In this document: positions 1 to 9,750 of the stretch, in pieces
Numbering within the stretch: position 1 is the stretch's first letter
Layout of the letters: every line of letters begins with the position of its first letter
Origin: Gammaproteobacteria bacterium
Lineage (GTDB): Bacteria; Pseudomonadota; Gammaproteobacteria; Poriferisulfidales; GCA-002705445
Direction of reading: 5' to 3'
DNA length: 64,000 nt
Assembly (NCBI GenBank): GCA_018674175.1
Contig: JABHAT010000029.1
Coordinates: 1 to 64,000 of the forward strand
Position numbers and translations under genes: made by a program
Notes under the pieces: model-generated
What the model was told of the DNA's origin: nothing
Databases searched by the model: none
Seen by the model: only the letters and a program-made list of their open reading frames with translations

Positions 1-6
1 ATATTA

Positions 7-558
7 TTATTTCCATTTAATGGAACATCCAACACTTGAGTTTTGTTTAATTGGCCCTTCTCCACTTTCTGAAATTTTTATCATAGCTTCTAATAATTCT
101 GGCTGTAAATCATTACTAGTTTCTGCCATGCGTGTAGCATCTAGACGTCCTCGATACTGTAATTTAAGCATCTCGTTATATCCAAAAAAATCAGGCGTAC
201 AAACAGCACCATACTTTTTAGCAACTTCTTGAGTTTTGTCATATAAATAAGGAAAAGAAAATTTATTTTTTACCGCAATTTTATGCATATTCTCAAATGA
301 GTCTTCGTTATATTCACTAGGATCATTAGACATAATGCCAACAGAATTTATACCATGATCTATAAGAGTATTGGTAACTCTCACTAATTTCGGAAGTATA
401 GCTTTCACAAAAGGACAGTGATTACATATAAAGAAGATCAATAATCCACGCTCACCTTTAAGGTTTTCCAAAGTCCAAATTTTTTCATTTGTACAACTTA
501 AACTGAAGTCGTATGCATTTTGTCCATATTCGCATATAGGAGTGGTTTTTTCTGACAT
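7..558 (-). CDS. Thioredoxin-like / AhpC-TSA (redoxin) family protein
   Basis: ORF 183 aa; ICNHCPFVKAILPKL redox CxxC-like motif, redoxin fold pattern with TPDFFGYN. Confidence 0.8.
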   Translation of the reverse strand: MSEKTTPICEYGQNAYDFSLSCTNEKIWTLENLKGERGLLIFFICNHCPFVKAILPKLVRVTNTLIDHGINSVGIMSNDPSEYNEDSFENMHKIAVKNKFSFPYLYDKTQEVAKKYGAVCTPDFFGYNEMLKLQYRGRLDATRMAETSNDLQPELLEAMIKISESGEGPIKQNSSVGCSIKWK

Positions 559-666
559 TATAAATTTTACTTATAGTTGATTAAAATTTTGCTATTAGCA
601 TTCTTTAACTCTTGTGGAGTATAGTATATAGCATACATAAAGGTGCAAGAAGACACCTAATTAATT

Positions 667-1488
667 TTGGTCATAACAGGAGGGGATATGCCAACGTTTA
701 TAAATATAAATCCGTTTGAGATATTGGTTGCCAATACATGGGTAACATCAATTGCCTTGCAAGGCTTTTTAATAGCAATGGCAGTATTAACTGTTGGTGG
801 TGTACTTCTAGATATTAAGCATAAAAAAAATGTTAAGTATTTTTTTGATAATGCAAAAAAAGCAAAAGAAAAAGCGACAACAAATGTTCCAACAGGCAAA
901 AAAGTTGGAATTATTGTCAACACAGTAGCGCATGATGTTCTTACTTCAGGTGAATTCTGTGGATGGAAAAGAAGAGTAGCTCATTTGCTAGGAATGTATG
1001 GAACAATTATCTTTTGGGTAGCTTCTGCATTAATGATCTTTAAATATTCAGCTTCTGCAACACCTGCGATTGTTTCACAATTTTGGCATTTAGGTGCAGC
1101 GATGACATGTTTAGGAGCATATTGGTTCTGGTTTTTCTTAAGAGTTGATGTTGCTGCTGAAGGTCACAAATGGTACCGAGTAGTTTTCACAGATTTATTT
1201 GTACTAGCTTTGGTAATTACCTCGACATTAGGATTATTGTGGTCTTATACGCAACATGCAGAATCACAATTCAGTATTATATTTTTAGTGCTATTTGTAT
1301 TTTCCAATATAGTTCTATTTGGTGGTGTTTATTGGTCTAAATTTGCACACATGTTCTACAAGCCTGGGGCTGCTATTCAAAAACATTTAGCTGAAGCAGA
1401 TGGTTCTAGAGACAGTTTGCCAGAACCAGCAGATGCACCAGAACAATTTGGTTTAGGAATCAAACGTGAAGCACCTAGACATTATTAA
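667..1488 (+). CDS. aprM: Adenylylsulfate reductase membrane anchor AprM
   Basis: Hydrophobic multi-TM ORF directly upstream of aprB-aprA; consistent with AprM family. Confidence 0.8.
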   Translation: MVITGGDMPTFININPFEILVANTWVTSIALQGFLIAMAVLTVGGVLLDIKHKKNVKYFFDNAKKAKEKATTNVPTGKKVGIIVNTVAHDVLTSGEFCGWKRRVAHLLGMYGTIIFWVASALMIFKYSASATPAIVSQFWHLGAAMTCLGAYWFWFFLRVDVAAEGHKWYRVVFTDLFVLALVITSTLGLLWSYTQHAESQFSIIFLVLFVFSNIVLFGGVYWSKFAHMFYKPGAAIQKHLAEADGSRDSLPEPADAPEQFGLGIKREAPRHY

Positions 1489-1551
1489 TAAATGTTTAGT
1501 ATGAGAAAAGAATTTTTAATTAATTTATATAAAAAGTAATAGGAGAAAGTT

Positions 1552-2052
1552 ATGTCAACATTTGTATATATGACCCGTTGTGATGGTTGCGGACACTGCG
1601 TAGATATCTGCCCTTCTGATATCATGCATATCGATCCAAAAATTAGGCGTGCTGTTAACATTGAACCAAACTTTTGTTGGGAATGTTATTCATGTGTAAA
1701 AGCATGCCCACAAAATGCTATCGATGCTCGAGGCTATGCTGACTTTGCCCCTATGGGCCACAAGGTTCGAGTTCTTAGAGAAGAAGAAAAAGGAACTATC
1801 TCTTGGAAGATTACATTTAGAAATGGTACTGAGAAAAATTTTGTATCACCTATTACAACAAAGCCATGGGGCAAGCATATTCATAAAGTTGCAGAAGCTG
1901 AAGTTCCAGATCAAGCTGCACATGACAACCAATTACTTTTTAATGAACCAGACTATTTAAAAATTGGCGACAATAGAGATGCTAAATTAATTAATAATGA
2001 TGGGCTTCCAGATCGTCCAAAAGCAACATTTAAACAGGGAGTGTACTACTAA
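1552..2052 (+). CDS. aprB: Adenylylsulfate reductase beta subunit
   Basis: Two ferredoxin clusters CDGCGHCVDICP and CWECYSCVKACP; followed by aprA. Confidence 0.95.
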   Translation: MSTFVYMTRCDGCGHCVDICPSDIMHIDPKIRRAVNIEPNFCWECYSCVKACPQNAIDARGYADFAPMGHKVRVLREEEKGTISWKITFRNGTEKNFVSPITTKPWGKHIHKVAEAEVPDQAAHDNQLLFNEPDYLKIGDNRDAKLINNDGLPDRPKATFKQGVYY

Positions 2053-3902
2053 TGGCTAATCATAAAACTGTTTACGAAGATTGTGATGTACTAATTGTTG
2101 GTGGTGGTATGGCGGGAACAGGTGCCACATTTGAGTCCAGATATTGGGGTCGCGATATGAATATTGTCTGTGTAGAAAAAGCAAACATTGACCGAAGTGG
2201 AGCTGTTGCTCAGGGTTTGTATGCGATTACCTGCTACATGGGTACAAGATGGAATGAAAATCAACCAGAAGACCACGTTCGTTACGCAAGAAACGATTTG
2301 ATGGGAATGGTTCGTGAGGATTTAGCTCTTGATATGGCTCGTCATGTTGACTCAGCTGTTCATATGTTTGAAGAGTGGGGTTTACCTTTAATGAAAAATA
2401 AAGAAGGTAGATATCAAAGAGAAGGAAAATGGCAGATTATGATTCATGGTGAAAGTTATAAGCCAATAGTAGCTGAAGCTGCTAAGAAATCTGCAAGCAA
2501 AATTTATAACCGTGTAATGATTACTCATCTTTTAAAAGATGAAAGTAATGATAATCGTTGTGGTGGTGCTGTTGGTTTTAATATGAGAACAGGTGACTTC
2601 CATGTGTTCCGTGCAAAAGCGACAATTATATGTGCTGGTGGTGCTTCACACATCTTCAAACCAAGAGCTGTTGGAGAAGGAATGGGAAGAACTTGGTACG
2701 CACCTTGGAGTAATGGTTCTTGTTACGCGCTTCCAATTTTATTGGGCGCTAAAATGACACAAATGGAAAACAGAATCGTATTATGTCGATTCAAAGACGG
2801 TTATGGTCCAGTAGGAGCATATTTCTTACATCTTAAAACTTACACACAAAATGCTTATGGTGATGAGTACGAGTCAAAATGGTATGACCAAACTAAAGAA
2901 ATGGTTGGAGAATATATTGATCATACTCCAACACCAACATGCTTACGAAACCATGCGTTTTTAGAAGAAGTAAAGGCCGGTAGAGGTCCAATTCACATGG
3001 TAACTATGGAAGCCTTTCAAGATCCACATTTGGAAACTATTGGATGGGAAAACTTTTTAGGTATGACAGTTGGTCAGGCTGTAGTATGGGCTTCACAAGA
3101 TATTGATCCTAAATACGAAAACCCAGAGTTAACAACATCAGAACCATACGTTATGGGTTCTCACGCGACTTGTTCTGGGGCTTGGGTAAGCGGCCCATCT
3201 GATTTATCTCCAAAAGAATACTTCTGGGGTTATAACAGAATGATGACAGTTGATGGCGTATTTGGAGCTGGAGATACTGTAGGTGGAACAGCTCATAAGT
3301 TTTCTTCAGGATCATTTACAGAAGGACGTCTTGCAGCCAAAGCTGCTGTTCAATATATAAATGATATGGAAACAAAACCTAGCGTATCTGAGAAACAAAT
3401 AAGTAATTTTAAAGAAGAAGTGTTTAAACCATTAGATAATTATATTATTGGTCGAAATGAAATTACTGGTGGTACAGTATCACCAAGTTATATTTTACCA
3501 ATTCAAGGCCTGCAACGTCTTCAGAAGATTATGGATGAGAATTGTGGTGGTATCACAAGTGGTTATATGACAAATGGAATCGGACTTAAAAAAGGCTTAC
3601 ATCATCTAGAGATATTACAAGAAGATCTAGAGAATATTGGTGCTGAAGATCTTCATCAATTGATGAGAGCTTGGGAACTAAGACATCGTGCTTTAGTTTC
3701 TCAATGTGTTACTGAACATACATTATTTAGAGAAGAAACTCGTTGGCCTGGATACTACTACCGCGGTGACCATATGAAACTTGATGATGAAAATTGGCAT
3801 TGCTTAACACTATCGCGCCGCGATCCAAAAACTGGAAAATTTGTTATGGAAAAAGCACCGATCTATCATATAGTAGATGAGGAACAAAAAAAGGCGGGTT
3901 AA
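2052..3902 (+). CDS. aprA: Adenylylsulfate reductase alpha subunit (FAD)
   Basis: 616 aa; DVLIVGGGMAGTGATFESRYWG FAD-binding start, AprA-type sequence throughout; overlaps aprB by 1 nt. Confidence 0.97.
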   Translation: MANHKTVYEDCDVLIVGGGMAGTGATFESRYWGRDMNIVCVEKANIDRSGAVAQGLYAITCYMGTRWNENQPEDHVRYARNDLMGMVREDLALDMARHVDSAVHMFEEWGLPLMKNKEGRYQREGKWQIMIHGESYKPIVAEAAKKSASKIYNRVMITHLLKDESNDNRCGGAVGFNMRTGDFHVFRAKATIICAGGASHIFKPRAVGEGMGRTWYAPWSNGSCYALPILLGAKMTQMENRIVLCRFKDGYGPVGAYFLHLKTYTQNAYGDEYESKWYDQTKEMVGEYIDHTPTPTCLRNHAFLEEVKAGRGPIHMVTMEAFQDPHLETIGWENFLGMTVGQAVVWASQDIDPKYENPELTTSEPYVMGSHATCSGAWVSGPSDLSPKEYFWGYNRMMTVDGVFGAGDTVGGTAHKFSSGSFTEGRLAAKAAVQYINDMETKPSVSEKQISNFKEEVFKPLDNYIIGRNEITGGTVSPSYILPIQGLQRLQKIMDENCGGITSGYMTNGIGLKKGLHHLEILQEDLENIGAEDLHQLMRAWELRHRALVSQCVTEHTLFREETRWPGYYYRGDHMKLDDENWHCLTLSRRDPKTGKFVMEKAPIYHIVDEEQKKAG

Positions 3903-4262
3903 ATGGAATTTCTTAAAAAGACGGACGACGAAATATTCAAAATAGCAGATCCATTATGGGTCGATTTAGTAAAAGCTTCCAATCAACAGGATTACGGAAG
4001 CTTTACTAAAAATTTTTCAGAAACTATGTTGATAGGTGCTCACGAAGTTGAGATTGGAAAGCAGTGGGCAAACAATAAATTTTTATCAGCTTTAACTGAA
4101 GCAGCGGATCCAATTGGATGCTTAAGAAGAAAAGAGCACGTAACTATCATTTACAAACAAACTAGTAATGATGCTGATCAATTTCCTGGTGATTATTTGG
4201 GAAGATTAGTTCTTGGATTAGAAGATGAAGAAGTTAAAGTTTTTGGTGCTACTATCTTTTAG
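3903..4262 (+). CDS. Conserved-looking hypothetical protein attached to the aprBA operon
   Basis: 119 aa ORF starting immediately after the aprA stop; same strand, no gap. Confidence 0.7.
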   Translation: MEFLKKTDDEIFKIADPLWVDLVKASNQQDYGSFTKNFSETMLIGAHEVEIGKQWANNKFLSALTEAADPIGCLRRKEHVTIIYKQTSNDADQFPGDYLGRLVLGLEDEEVKVFGATIF

Positions 4263-4264
4263 TA

Positions 4265-4783
4265 ATGAAAAAAATCAATACTGTTTCAATAATTTCTGAT
4301 ACCCATGGAATTGTTGATAGCCATATAGTTTCTTATCTTAAAAACAGTGACGTCATTATCCATGCTGGCGATATTTGTAGCACAAAAATAATTTCTGATT
4401 TAAATAGATATTGTGATCAAGTATATGTTGTAGCAGGCAATAATGATGTGCCTGAAAAGTATTTTGAGCACAAAGATAAAAAAATTATCTCAGGTCTAAA
4501 AAAAACTCAAACTATTGAAATTAATAATCAAATTATATCTATAGAGCATGGAGATCGTTTTGGTCATAAAGCAGACCATAATGGATTGAGACAGTCCTAT
4601 CCAAACTCAAAATTAATTATTTATGGTCATACACACATACAAGTATGTGATCAAGATAAGGAGCCATGGGTAGTTAATCCAGGAGCATGTGGGCATACAA
4701 GAAATAATGATGGAGGCCCTTGCTTTATACAGATTGAAATTAAAGATAACAAATGGGACATAATAACTTATTGTTTTAACTAG
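4265..4783 (+). CDS. YfcE/MJ0936-type metallophosphoesterase
   Basis: SDTHG, HAGDI, GNND and GHTH motifs of calcineurin-like phosphoesterases. Confidence 0.9.
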   Translation: MKKINTVSIISDTHGIVDSHIVSYLKNSDVIIHAGDICSTKIISDLNRYCDQVYVVAGNNDVPEKYFEHKDKKIISGLKKTQTIEINNQIISIEHGDRFGHKADHNGLRQSYPNSKLIIYGHTHIQVCDQDKEPWVVNPGACGHTRNNDGGPCFIQIEIKDNKWDIITYCFN

Positions 4784-4889
4784 TTAATTAGTAAAGGTTT
4801 TTATATTTTCTAAAAAATATAAACAATAAACAGCTTGCCAATATTATGTTTGTAATATATTTTTGTTATTTAATTTTGAGATTTAAAAA

Positions 4890-5702
4890 ATGGACGATCA
4901 TTCTTACAAAGCCGAAGACTATATAATCCAAGAAGAACCGTATTATCATCCTGTTAATGACGAGATAGAGGTTTTTGAGAGTGCGTATAATAATCAACTT
5001 CCAGTGCTCTTAAAAGGCCCAACAGGCTGCGGAAAGACAAGGTTTATGGAATATATAAGCTGGCGTTTGAAACGCCCTCTGATTACAGTATCTTGTCATG
5101 ATGATTTGACAGCTTCTGATCTTGTTGGTAGATATTTAATATCAGGAAGTGACACAGTTTGGATTGACGGCCCATTAGCGAAAGCAGTAAGAGCCGGAGC
5201 TATTTGTTATTTAGATGAAATTGTTGAAGCTAGAAAAGATACAACTGTAGTGATACATCCGCTATGTGATGACAGAAGAGTTCTTCCTATAGAGAAACTT
5301 GGAGAAGTTTTGGAAGCAACCTCAGAGTTCTGTATGGCAATTTCATATAATCCCGGTTACCAAAGTATTTTGAAAGATTTAAAACAAAGTACAAGACAAA
5401 GATTTGTAGCTCTAGAGTTTGATTACCCAGAAGCTGAGATTGAACAATCTATAGTTGAGAGTGAAACAGGTGCTGATAAAGAATTAAGCACTTCTCTAGT
5501 AAAATTTGCACATATGACAAGAAATTTAAAAGGCAATGGATTGGATGAGGGTGCTAGCACAAGACTATTAGTACATGCAGCTAAACTAATAGTATCAGGA
5601 GTAAATCCAAATACAGCATGCAGATGTTCTATTTCAGAAGCACTTACAGATGACCCAGATATGTTAAAGGCTGTAAATGAGCTAAGCTCATCATTATTTT
5701 AA
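4890..5702 (+). CDS. CbbQ/NirQ/NorQ family AAA+ ATPase
   Basis: Walker A GPTGCGKT, Walker B YLDEIVEA, family-typical [10 protein letters not shown] and ISYNPGYQS. Confidence 0.9.
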   Translation: MDDHSYKAEDYIIQEEPYYHPVNDEIEVFESAYNNQLPVLLKGPTGCGKTRFMEYISWRLKRPLITVSCHDDLTASDLVGRYLISGSDTVWIDGPLAKAVRAGAICYLDEIVEARKDTTVVIHPLCDDRRVLPIEKLGEVLEATSEFCMAISYNPGYQSILKDLKQSTRQRFVALEFDYPEAEIEQSIVESETGADKELSTSLVKFAHMTRNLKGNGLDEGASTRLLVHAAKLIVSGVNPNTACRCSISEALTDDPDMLKAVNELSSSLF

Positions 5703-5710
5703 AAAAATTA

Positions 5711-5756
5711 AGATGCTACTAGAAAAAGGAGCGAACTTGTTCTTAAAATAGCATCT
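5711..5756 (-). terminator. Possible long-loop terminator hairpin downstream of the minus-strand small ORF
   Basis: 8 bp inverted repeat AGATGCTA ... TAGCATCT; on the minus strand followed by TAATTTTTTT. Confidence 0.35.
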
Positions 5757-5770
5757 CAACTTTGCCTTAC

Positions 5771-5956
5771 CTAACCAAAAAACTTGTTATAAAAATTACC
5801 CCTGTAGTTCATACATACATCTTTATTGGGACTTTTATTCACAGTAGATTTTATATATAGGATTCCTCTATACATAAAATTTAAATTATTAGATTTTTTT
5901 TTGTCTGACTTAGGGATATCATTTAAAATAATACCTCTATATATTTGATTGCGCAT
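5771..5956 (-). CDS. Small protein with three YRG motifs, DUF4278-like
   Basis: 61 aa; QIYRGIIL, FMYRGILY, MNYRGNFY at roughly regular spacing. Confidence 0.5.
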   Translation of the reverse strand: MRNQIYRGIILNDIPKSDKKKSNNLNFMYRGILYIKSTVNKSPNKDVCMNYRGNFYNKFFG

Positions 5957-6104
5957 AACTCAACACTATTATTAAAAAAACATTTTATTTTAGTGAACTT
6001 GTTACGCAGGTTCTTGCGTGGTATAACCAGATTTAAATATAGCATTTATAAGAGAATAATCAACTGTATAAAGAATTAATATAAAAAGAAAAAAGGTACA
6101 TAAT

Positions 6105-6653
6105 TTGACAACAACTTTTGAATTAAAGAATATTTTTAATGATGATTTTTGCAAATCACTAAAAAAAACATATGGGCTAAATAATGAAAATCAAATAGCA
6201 AATATGTTACAGGATACATTTAGAGATTTTATAATATTAATATTAAGTGAGAATAATAGTTATACAGTTGAAGAAAGAAATAAATTATATAATGAAGCTA
6301 TTTATAATCTTCAGCATACAAGCAAGTTGTTACAAGGAATGCCGCACCCAGCAAGCTCAATGAGTTATAAGCTAAGTAAAATGTCAGAGACTTTGAAGAA
6401 AGTTACTAGTGGAAATAAAAAAGAAAAATCAAAAGCTAATAGATTTATTGAAAAAAATCTTATTAGAAAATTTATATTATTTTGGGATGCGAATAGCCCA
6501 GATAAATTTTTTACAGAAAAAGATAAAATAAACTATGAAATTTGTAAATGTTTTTTAGATTGCTCCAAAAAAATATCCTCAAAATATCCAGAGATAGAAT
6601 GGTTTAGAGTTTGTGAGATAGAATTTGTAGAAAGTCTATTCGAAAATATTTAA
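6105..6653 (+). CDS. Hypothetical protein
   Basis: 182 aa ORF, TTG start; no family recognised; converges with slyD-like gene. Confidence 0.55.
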   Translation: MTTTFELKNIFNDDFCKSLKKTYGLNNENQIANMLQDTFRDFIILILSENNSYTVEERNKLYNEAIYNLQHTSKLLQGMPHPASSMSYKLSKMSETLKKVTSGNKKEKSKANRFIEKNLIRKFILFWDANSPDKFFTEKDKINYEICKCFLDCSKKISSKYPEIEWFRVCEIEFVESLFENI

Positions 6654-7123
6654 GATTCTTTAACTTCGTTAAGGGCACTAATTTCTGTCTCAGTAGCATC
6701 TCTAACTGCAGTAACATTTACATTAAAATTTATTTTTAAATTACAAAGTGGATGATTTCCATCTAGTACAATTCTTGAATCTGTTATTTTTGTAACTGTG
6801 AATGGCTTGACATCGCCAGACTCACTTTGAAATTCAACAACCTTACCAATTTCACGATATTCTTCTGGTACATTCTTTAGGTCATCTTCAAATATCAGCT
6901 CTTTATCTTCTTCTCCAAACACTTCGCCAGGCTCAAAAGTTACACTTACTTGATCATCAACAGATTTATTTTCAAGAGCATCCTCAAGTCTAGGCCATAA
7001 TCCCATTTTTACTCCATGAACATAATTAACAGGAACTTCAACTTGTTCAATAATTTGACCTTCGTCACTTATTATTGAATAAGTAAATTCAACATATTTA
7101 TTTTTTTTAATTATTTCAGCCAT
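6650..7123 (-). CDS. SlyD-like FKBP-type peptidyl-prolyl isomerase
   Basis: 157 aa; FTYSI, GLWPRLEDALENK, FEPGEVFGEED, DGNHPLCN pattern of SlyD/FkpB family. Confidence 0.85.
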   Translation of the reverse strand: MAEIIKKNKYVEFTYSIISDEGQIIEQVEVPVNYVHGVKMGLWPRLEDALENKSVDDQVSVTFEPGEVFGEEDKELIFEDDLKNVPEEYREIGKVVEFQSESGDVKPFTVTKITDSRIVLDGNHPLCNLKINFNVNVTAVRDATETEISALNEVKES

Positions 7124-7127
7124 AAAT

Positions 7128-8393
7128 TTAAAAGTAAAATTTCATCATCATTCCTGTCAAAGCCAATGTAATTAGTAATGGTAAAATTCCAACCTTAGCT
7201 TTTGTTAAAGCCAATAAACTAAATACTATAAGAATTAACAGATGTATATCAAAGTTCTTAGTACCATTATTATCGGTCCATAATGAATTATAAGCAAGCA
7301 TATAGCCAAGATTAACTATTAATCCTACTACCGCAGAAGTAATAAAATTTAATGGTATTTCAAAACTCTTATTATCTTTGGTTAGTTCTATAAGTGGGGC
7401 TCCAATGAAGATAAATGCAAAAGAAGGAAGGAAAGTAAAAAAAGTTGCTAGAACAGCACATATTATTGCACCTGTAATTGGAGAACCTAAATTTAAGATA
7501 TCGTTATACCAACCAACAATAAAGCCAACATAAGTTACAATCATAATAAGCGGTCCAGGAGTAGATTCGCCTAAAGCTAGCCCATCTATCATTTGTTGAC
7601 TTGTTAGCCATCCATGTGACTCAATAATATTTTGAAATACATACGGTAACAATGCATAAGCTCCTCCAAATGTTACAAGAGCAGCTTGACTGAAAAATAG
7701 CGAAAGATTAATTAAAATACTTTCGTTTGTATAAATAATAAAGAAAAATACTATTGACCATATAGATAAAGCTATAAACAAAGTTTTCATAGATTTTTTT
7801 ATAACTTTATTTTTAAAAAATTCTAATGGTGATTTTTTTTTATATTCATTATTATTCTTCAAATAGTGAAATAGAAATCCAATTGTTCCAGCAATAATAA
7901 TTATAATTGGTAAATTTATATCCAAAATATTTATTGCCAGAAAAGCAGCAACTGCTGTCATCCAGTAATAAGATTTTTTTAGAACTTTTTTGGCGATTTT
8001 TATAGATGCTGAAAATATTATTGCAATTACAGCAGCTTTTATTCCGTAGAGAATCCCTTCCCCCCAAATATTGTCAGAATAGTTTATATAGATATAAGTA
8101 AGTAAACTTAAAATAAAAAAAGAAGGAAGAATGAATAAAGTTCCTGCAATCAAACCACCTAATCTTCCATGCATTAACCACCCTAAGTATGTTGCTAATT
8201 GCTGAGCTTCTGGACCAGGAAGAATCATTGTAAAATTTAATGCATGAAAAAAACTTTTATCATCAATCCATTTCTTCTTTTCTACAATTTCTTCGTGCAT
8301 CATACTTATTTGAGCTGCAGGACCACCAAAACTAATAAAACCTAGTTTTAGCCAATATAGAATTGCTTCTTTAAATGAGATTTTAGTTTTCAT
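7128..8393 (-). CDS. chrA: Chromate transporter ChrA family, two-domain
   Basis: LGFISFGGPAAQISMM and ALVTFGGAYALLPYV duplicated CHR domain signatures; PGPEAQQLATYLGW. Confidence 0.92.
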   Translation of the reverse strand: MKTKISFKEAILYWLKLGFISFGGPAAQISMMHEEIVEKKKWIDDKSFFHALNFTMILPGPEAQQLATYLGWLMHGRLGGLIAGTLFILPSFFILSLLTYIYINYSDNIWGEGILYGIKAAVIAIIFSASIKIAKKVLKKSYYWMTAVAAFLAINILDINLPIIIIIAGTIGFLFHYLKNNNEYKKKSPLEFFKNKVIKKSMKTLFIALSIWSIVFFFIIYTNESILINLSLFFSQAALVTFGGAYALLPYVFQNIIESHGWLTSQQMIDGLALGESTPGPLIMIVTYVGFIVGWYNDILNLGSPITGAIICAVLATFFTFLPSFAFIFIGAPLIELTKDNKSFEIPLNFITSAVVGLIVNLGYMLAYNSLWTDNNGTKNFDIHLLILIVFSLLALTKAKVGILPLLITLALTGMMMKFYF

Positions 8394-8463
8394 ACTTAAA
8401 TTTTATTGAACGGTTTATTTATTTATTATAGAATTATTCCACATAAAAATTAGGGGTAATAAA

Positions 8464-8799
8464 ATGTCTGATGATATTATATCAAAAAGCGGAGAAGTTG
8501 TCGGCCAATGGAATGGTGATAGTGTTGCTGACCTTCAAAAAGAACTTCAAAAAATTAAAATGGACCTAAGAAAACAAGGTAAAAAAGATAAGGTTGAACA
8601 TAATGGTGTTCCACATAGTGATCAGTTCCCAGATGATCTTAAGAATTTCACTGCCTATATACTTTGGGCGGTTGATAAGAATGAGAAAGTTTTAGTTGGC
8701 TCTGGTGCAAATAGAACAGAAACTGTTGAAAGTATTAGAGAATTTTATGCAAATGATGAAGCAAAAGCTTCAATAGATAGACATAATCTAGAAGAATAA
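8464..8799 (+). CDS. Hypothetical protein
   Basis: 111 aa soluble ORF, Shine-Dalgarno-like aggggtaata upstream; no recognised family. Confidence 0.6.
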   Translation: MSDDIISKSGEVVGQWNGDSVADLQKELQKIKMDLRKQGKKDKVEHNGVPHSDQFPDDLKNFTAYILWAVDKNEKVLVGSGANRTETVESIREFYANDEAKASIDRHNLEE

Positions 8800-8812
8800 A
8801 TTTATTGGGATA

Positions 8813-9043
8813 TTATTTCTCCCATTCTCTTAATATGGGAGCATCTCTTTTATCAAGAATTAACATTTCTGCCTCAAGCATATCTTCGGCAAATACTACC
8901 TTATAAGCGTTAGGGTCGTTAGGAGATTTCTCCATACGCAAGTTTTTTAGTAGGACCCTAGCTTCCTTATAGGTTTCAAAGGTTTCAATATGATCCACTG
9001 ATTTAAACTTATTATTTTGATATTTGAATACAAAGTATGGCAT
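8813..9043 (-). CDS. Hypothetical protein
   Basis: 76 aa ORF with balanced composition between two genes. Confidence 0.55.
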   Translation of the reverse strand: MPYFVFKYQNNKFKSVDHIETFETYKEARVLLKNLRMEKSPNDPNAYKVVFAEDMLEAEMLILDKRDAPILREWEK

Positions 9044-9075
9044 TAATCAATTATAATACAGTTTCATAACTTTTA

Positions 9076-9750
9076 GTGAAAATAATGAGCAACTCTGAAC
9101 AAAAAAAGCAGGCCGTAGCTAGAGCAGCAATAGAGTATGTTGAGTACGACGATATTATTGGTGTTGGAACTGGATCTACAGTCGACTATTTTATAGAATA
9201 TTTGAAACCATTAAAAAATAAAATTTCAGGAACCGTTGCAAGCTCAATATCAACAAAAGAAAAGCTTGAAGCAAATGGTATTCGCGTTATTGATTTAAAC
9301 GAGGTTAGTGATATACCAATATATATAGATGGAGCTGATGAAGTAAATTCAAACTTACAATTAATTAAAGGTGGCGGTGGTGCACTCACGCGTGAAAAGA
9401 TAATAGCTGGCGCTTCTCAAAAATTTTTATGTATTGTAGATGAGTCTAAGGTAGTTGATGTTTTAGGAAAATTTCCATTACCGCTAGAAGTCTTACCAAT
9501 GGCTAGGTCATTTGTTGCTAGAGAGATTATAAAAATAAAAGGCATGCCTGCTTGGAGAGAGGGATTGATTACAGATAATGGAAATATTATTTTAGATATA
9601 AATCATTTGGATATTATTGAGCCTATAAAATTAGAAAAAGAGCTAAATCAAATTCCCGGTGTAGTTACAGTTGGTCTTTTTGCAGCAAGAGGTGCGGATA
9701 AAGTTTTGGTTAGTAACGACAAAGAAGTAATAGAGTTAAAAAAAGATTAA
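9076..9750 (+). CDS. rpiA: Ribose-5-phosphate isomerase A
   Basis: [34 protein letters not shown] motifs. Confidence 0.97.
   Translation: MKIMSNSEQKKQAVARAAIEYVEYDDIIGVGTGSTVDYFIEYLKPLKNKISGTVASSISTKEKLEANGIRVIDLNEVSDIPIYIDGADEVNSNLQLIKGGGGALTREKIIAGASQKFLCIVDESKVVDVLGKFPLPLEVLPMARSFVAREIIKIKGMPAWREGLITDNGNIILDINHLDIIEPIKLEKELNQIPGVVTVGLFAARGADKVLVSNDKEVIELKKD

Noticed and set aside
4800-4826. AT-only inverted repeat TTTATATTTTCTAAAAAATATAAA after the phosphoesterase
   Set aside because: No GC pairs, weak stem; expected by chance in AT-rich spacer, not called a terminator.
5835-5843. Another perfect TTATTCACA DnaA-box match
   Set aside because: Single isolated 9-mer inside the YRG ORF; about one or two are expected by chance in 64 kb of this composition.
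7852-8067. 71 aa minus-strand ORF inside chrA
   Set aside because: Alternative frame of a clear ChrA gene on the same strand; low-complexity composition.
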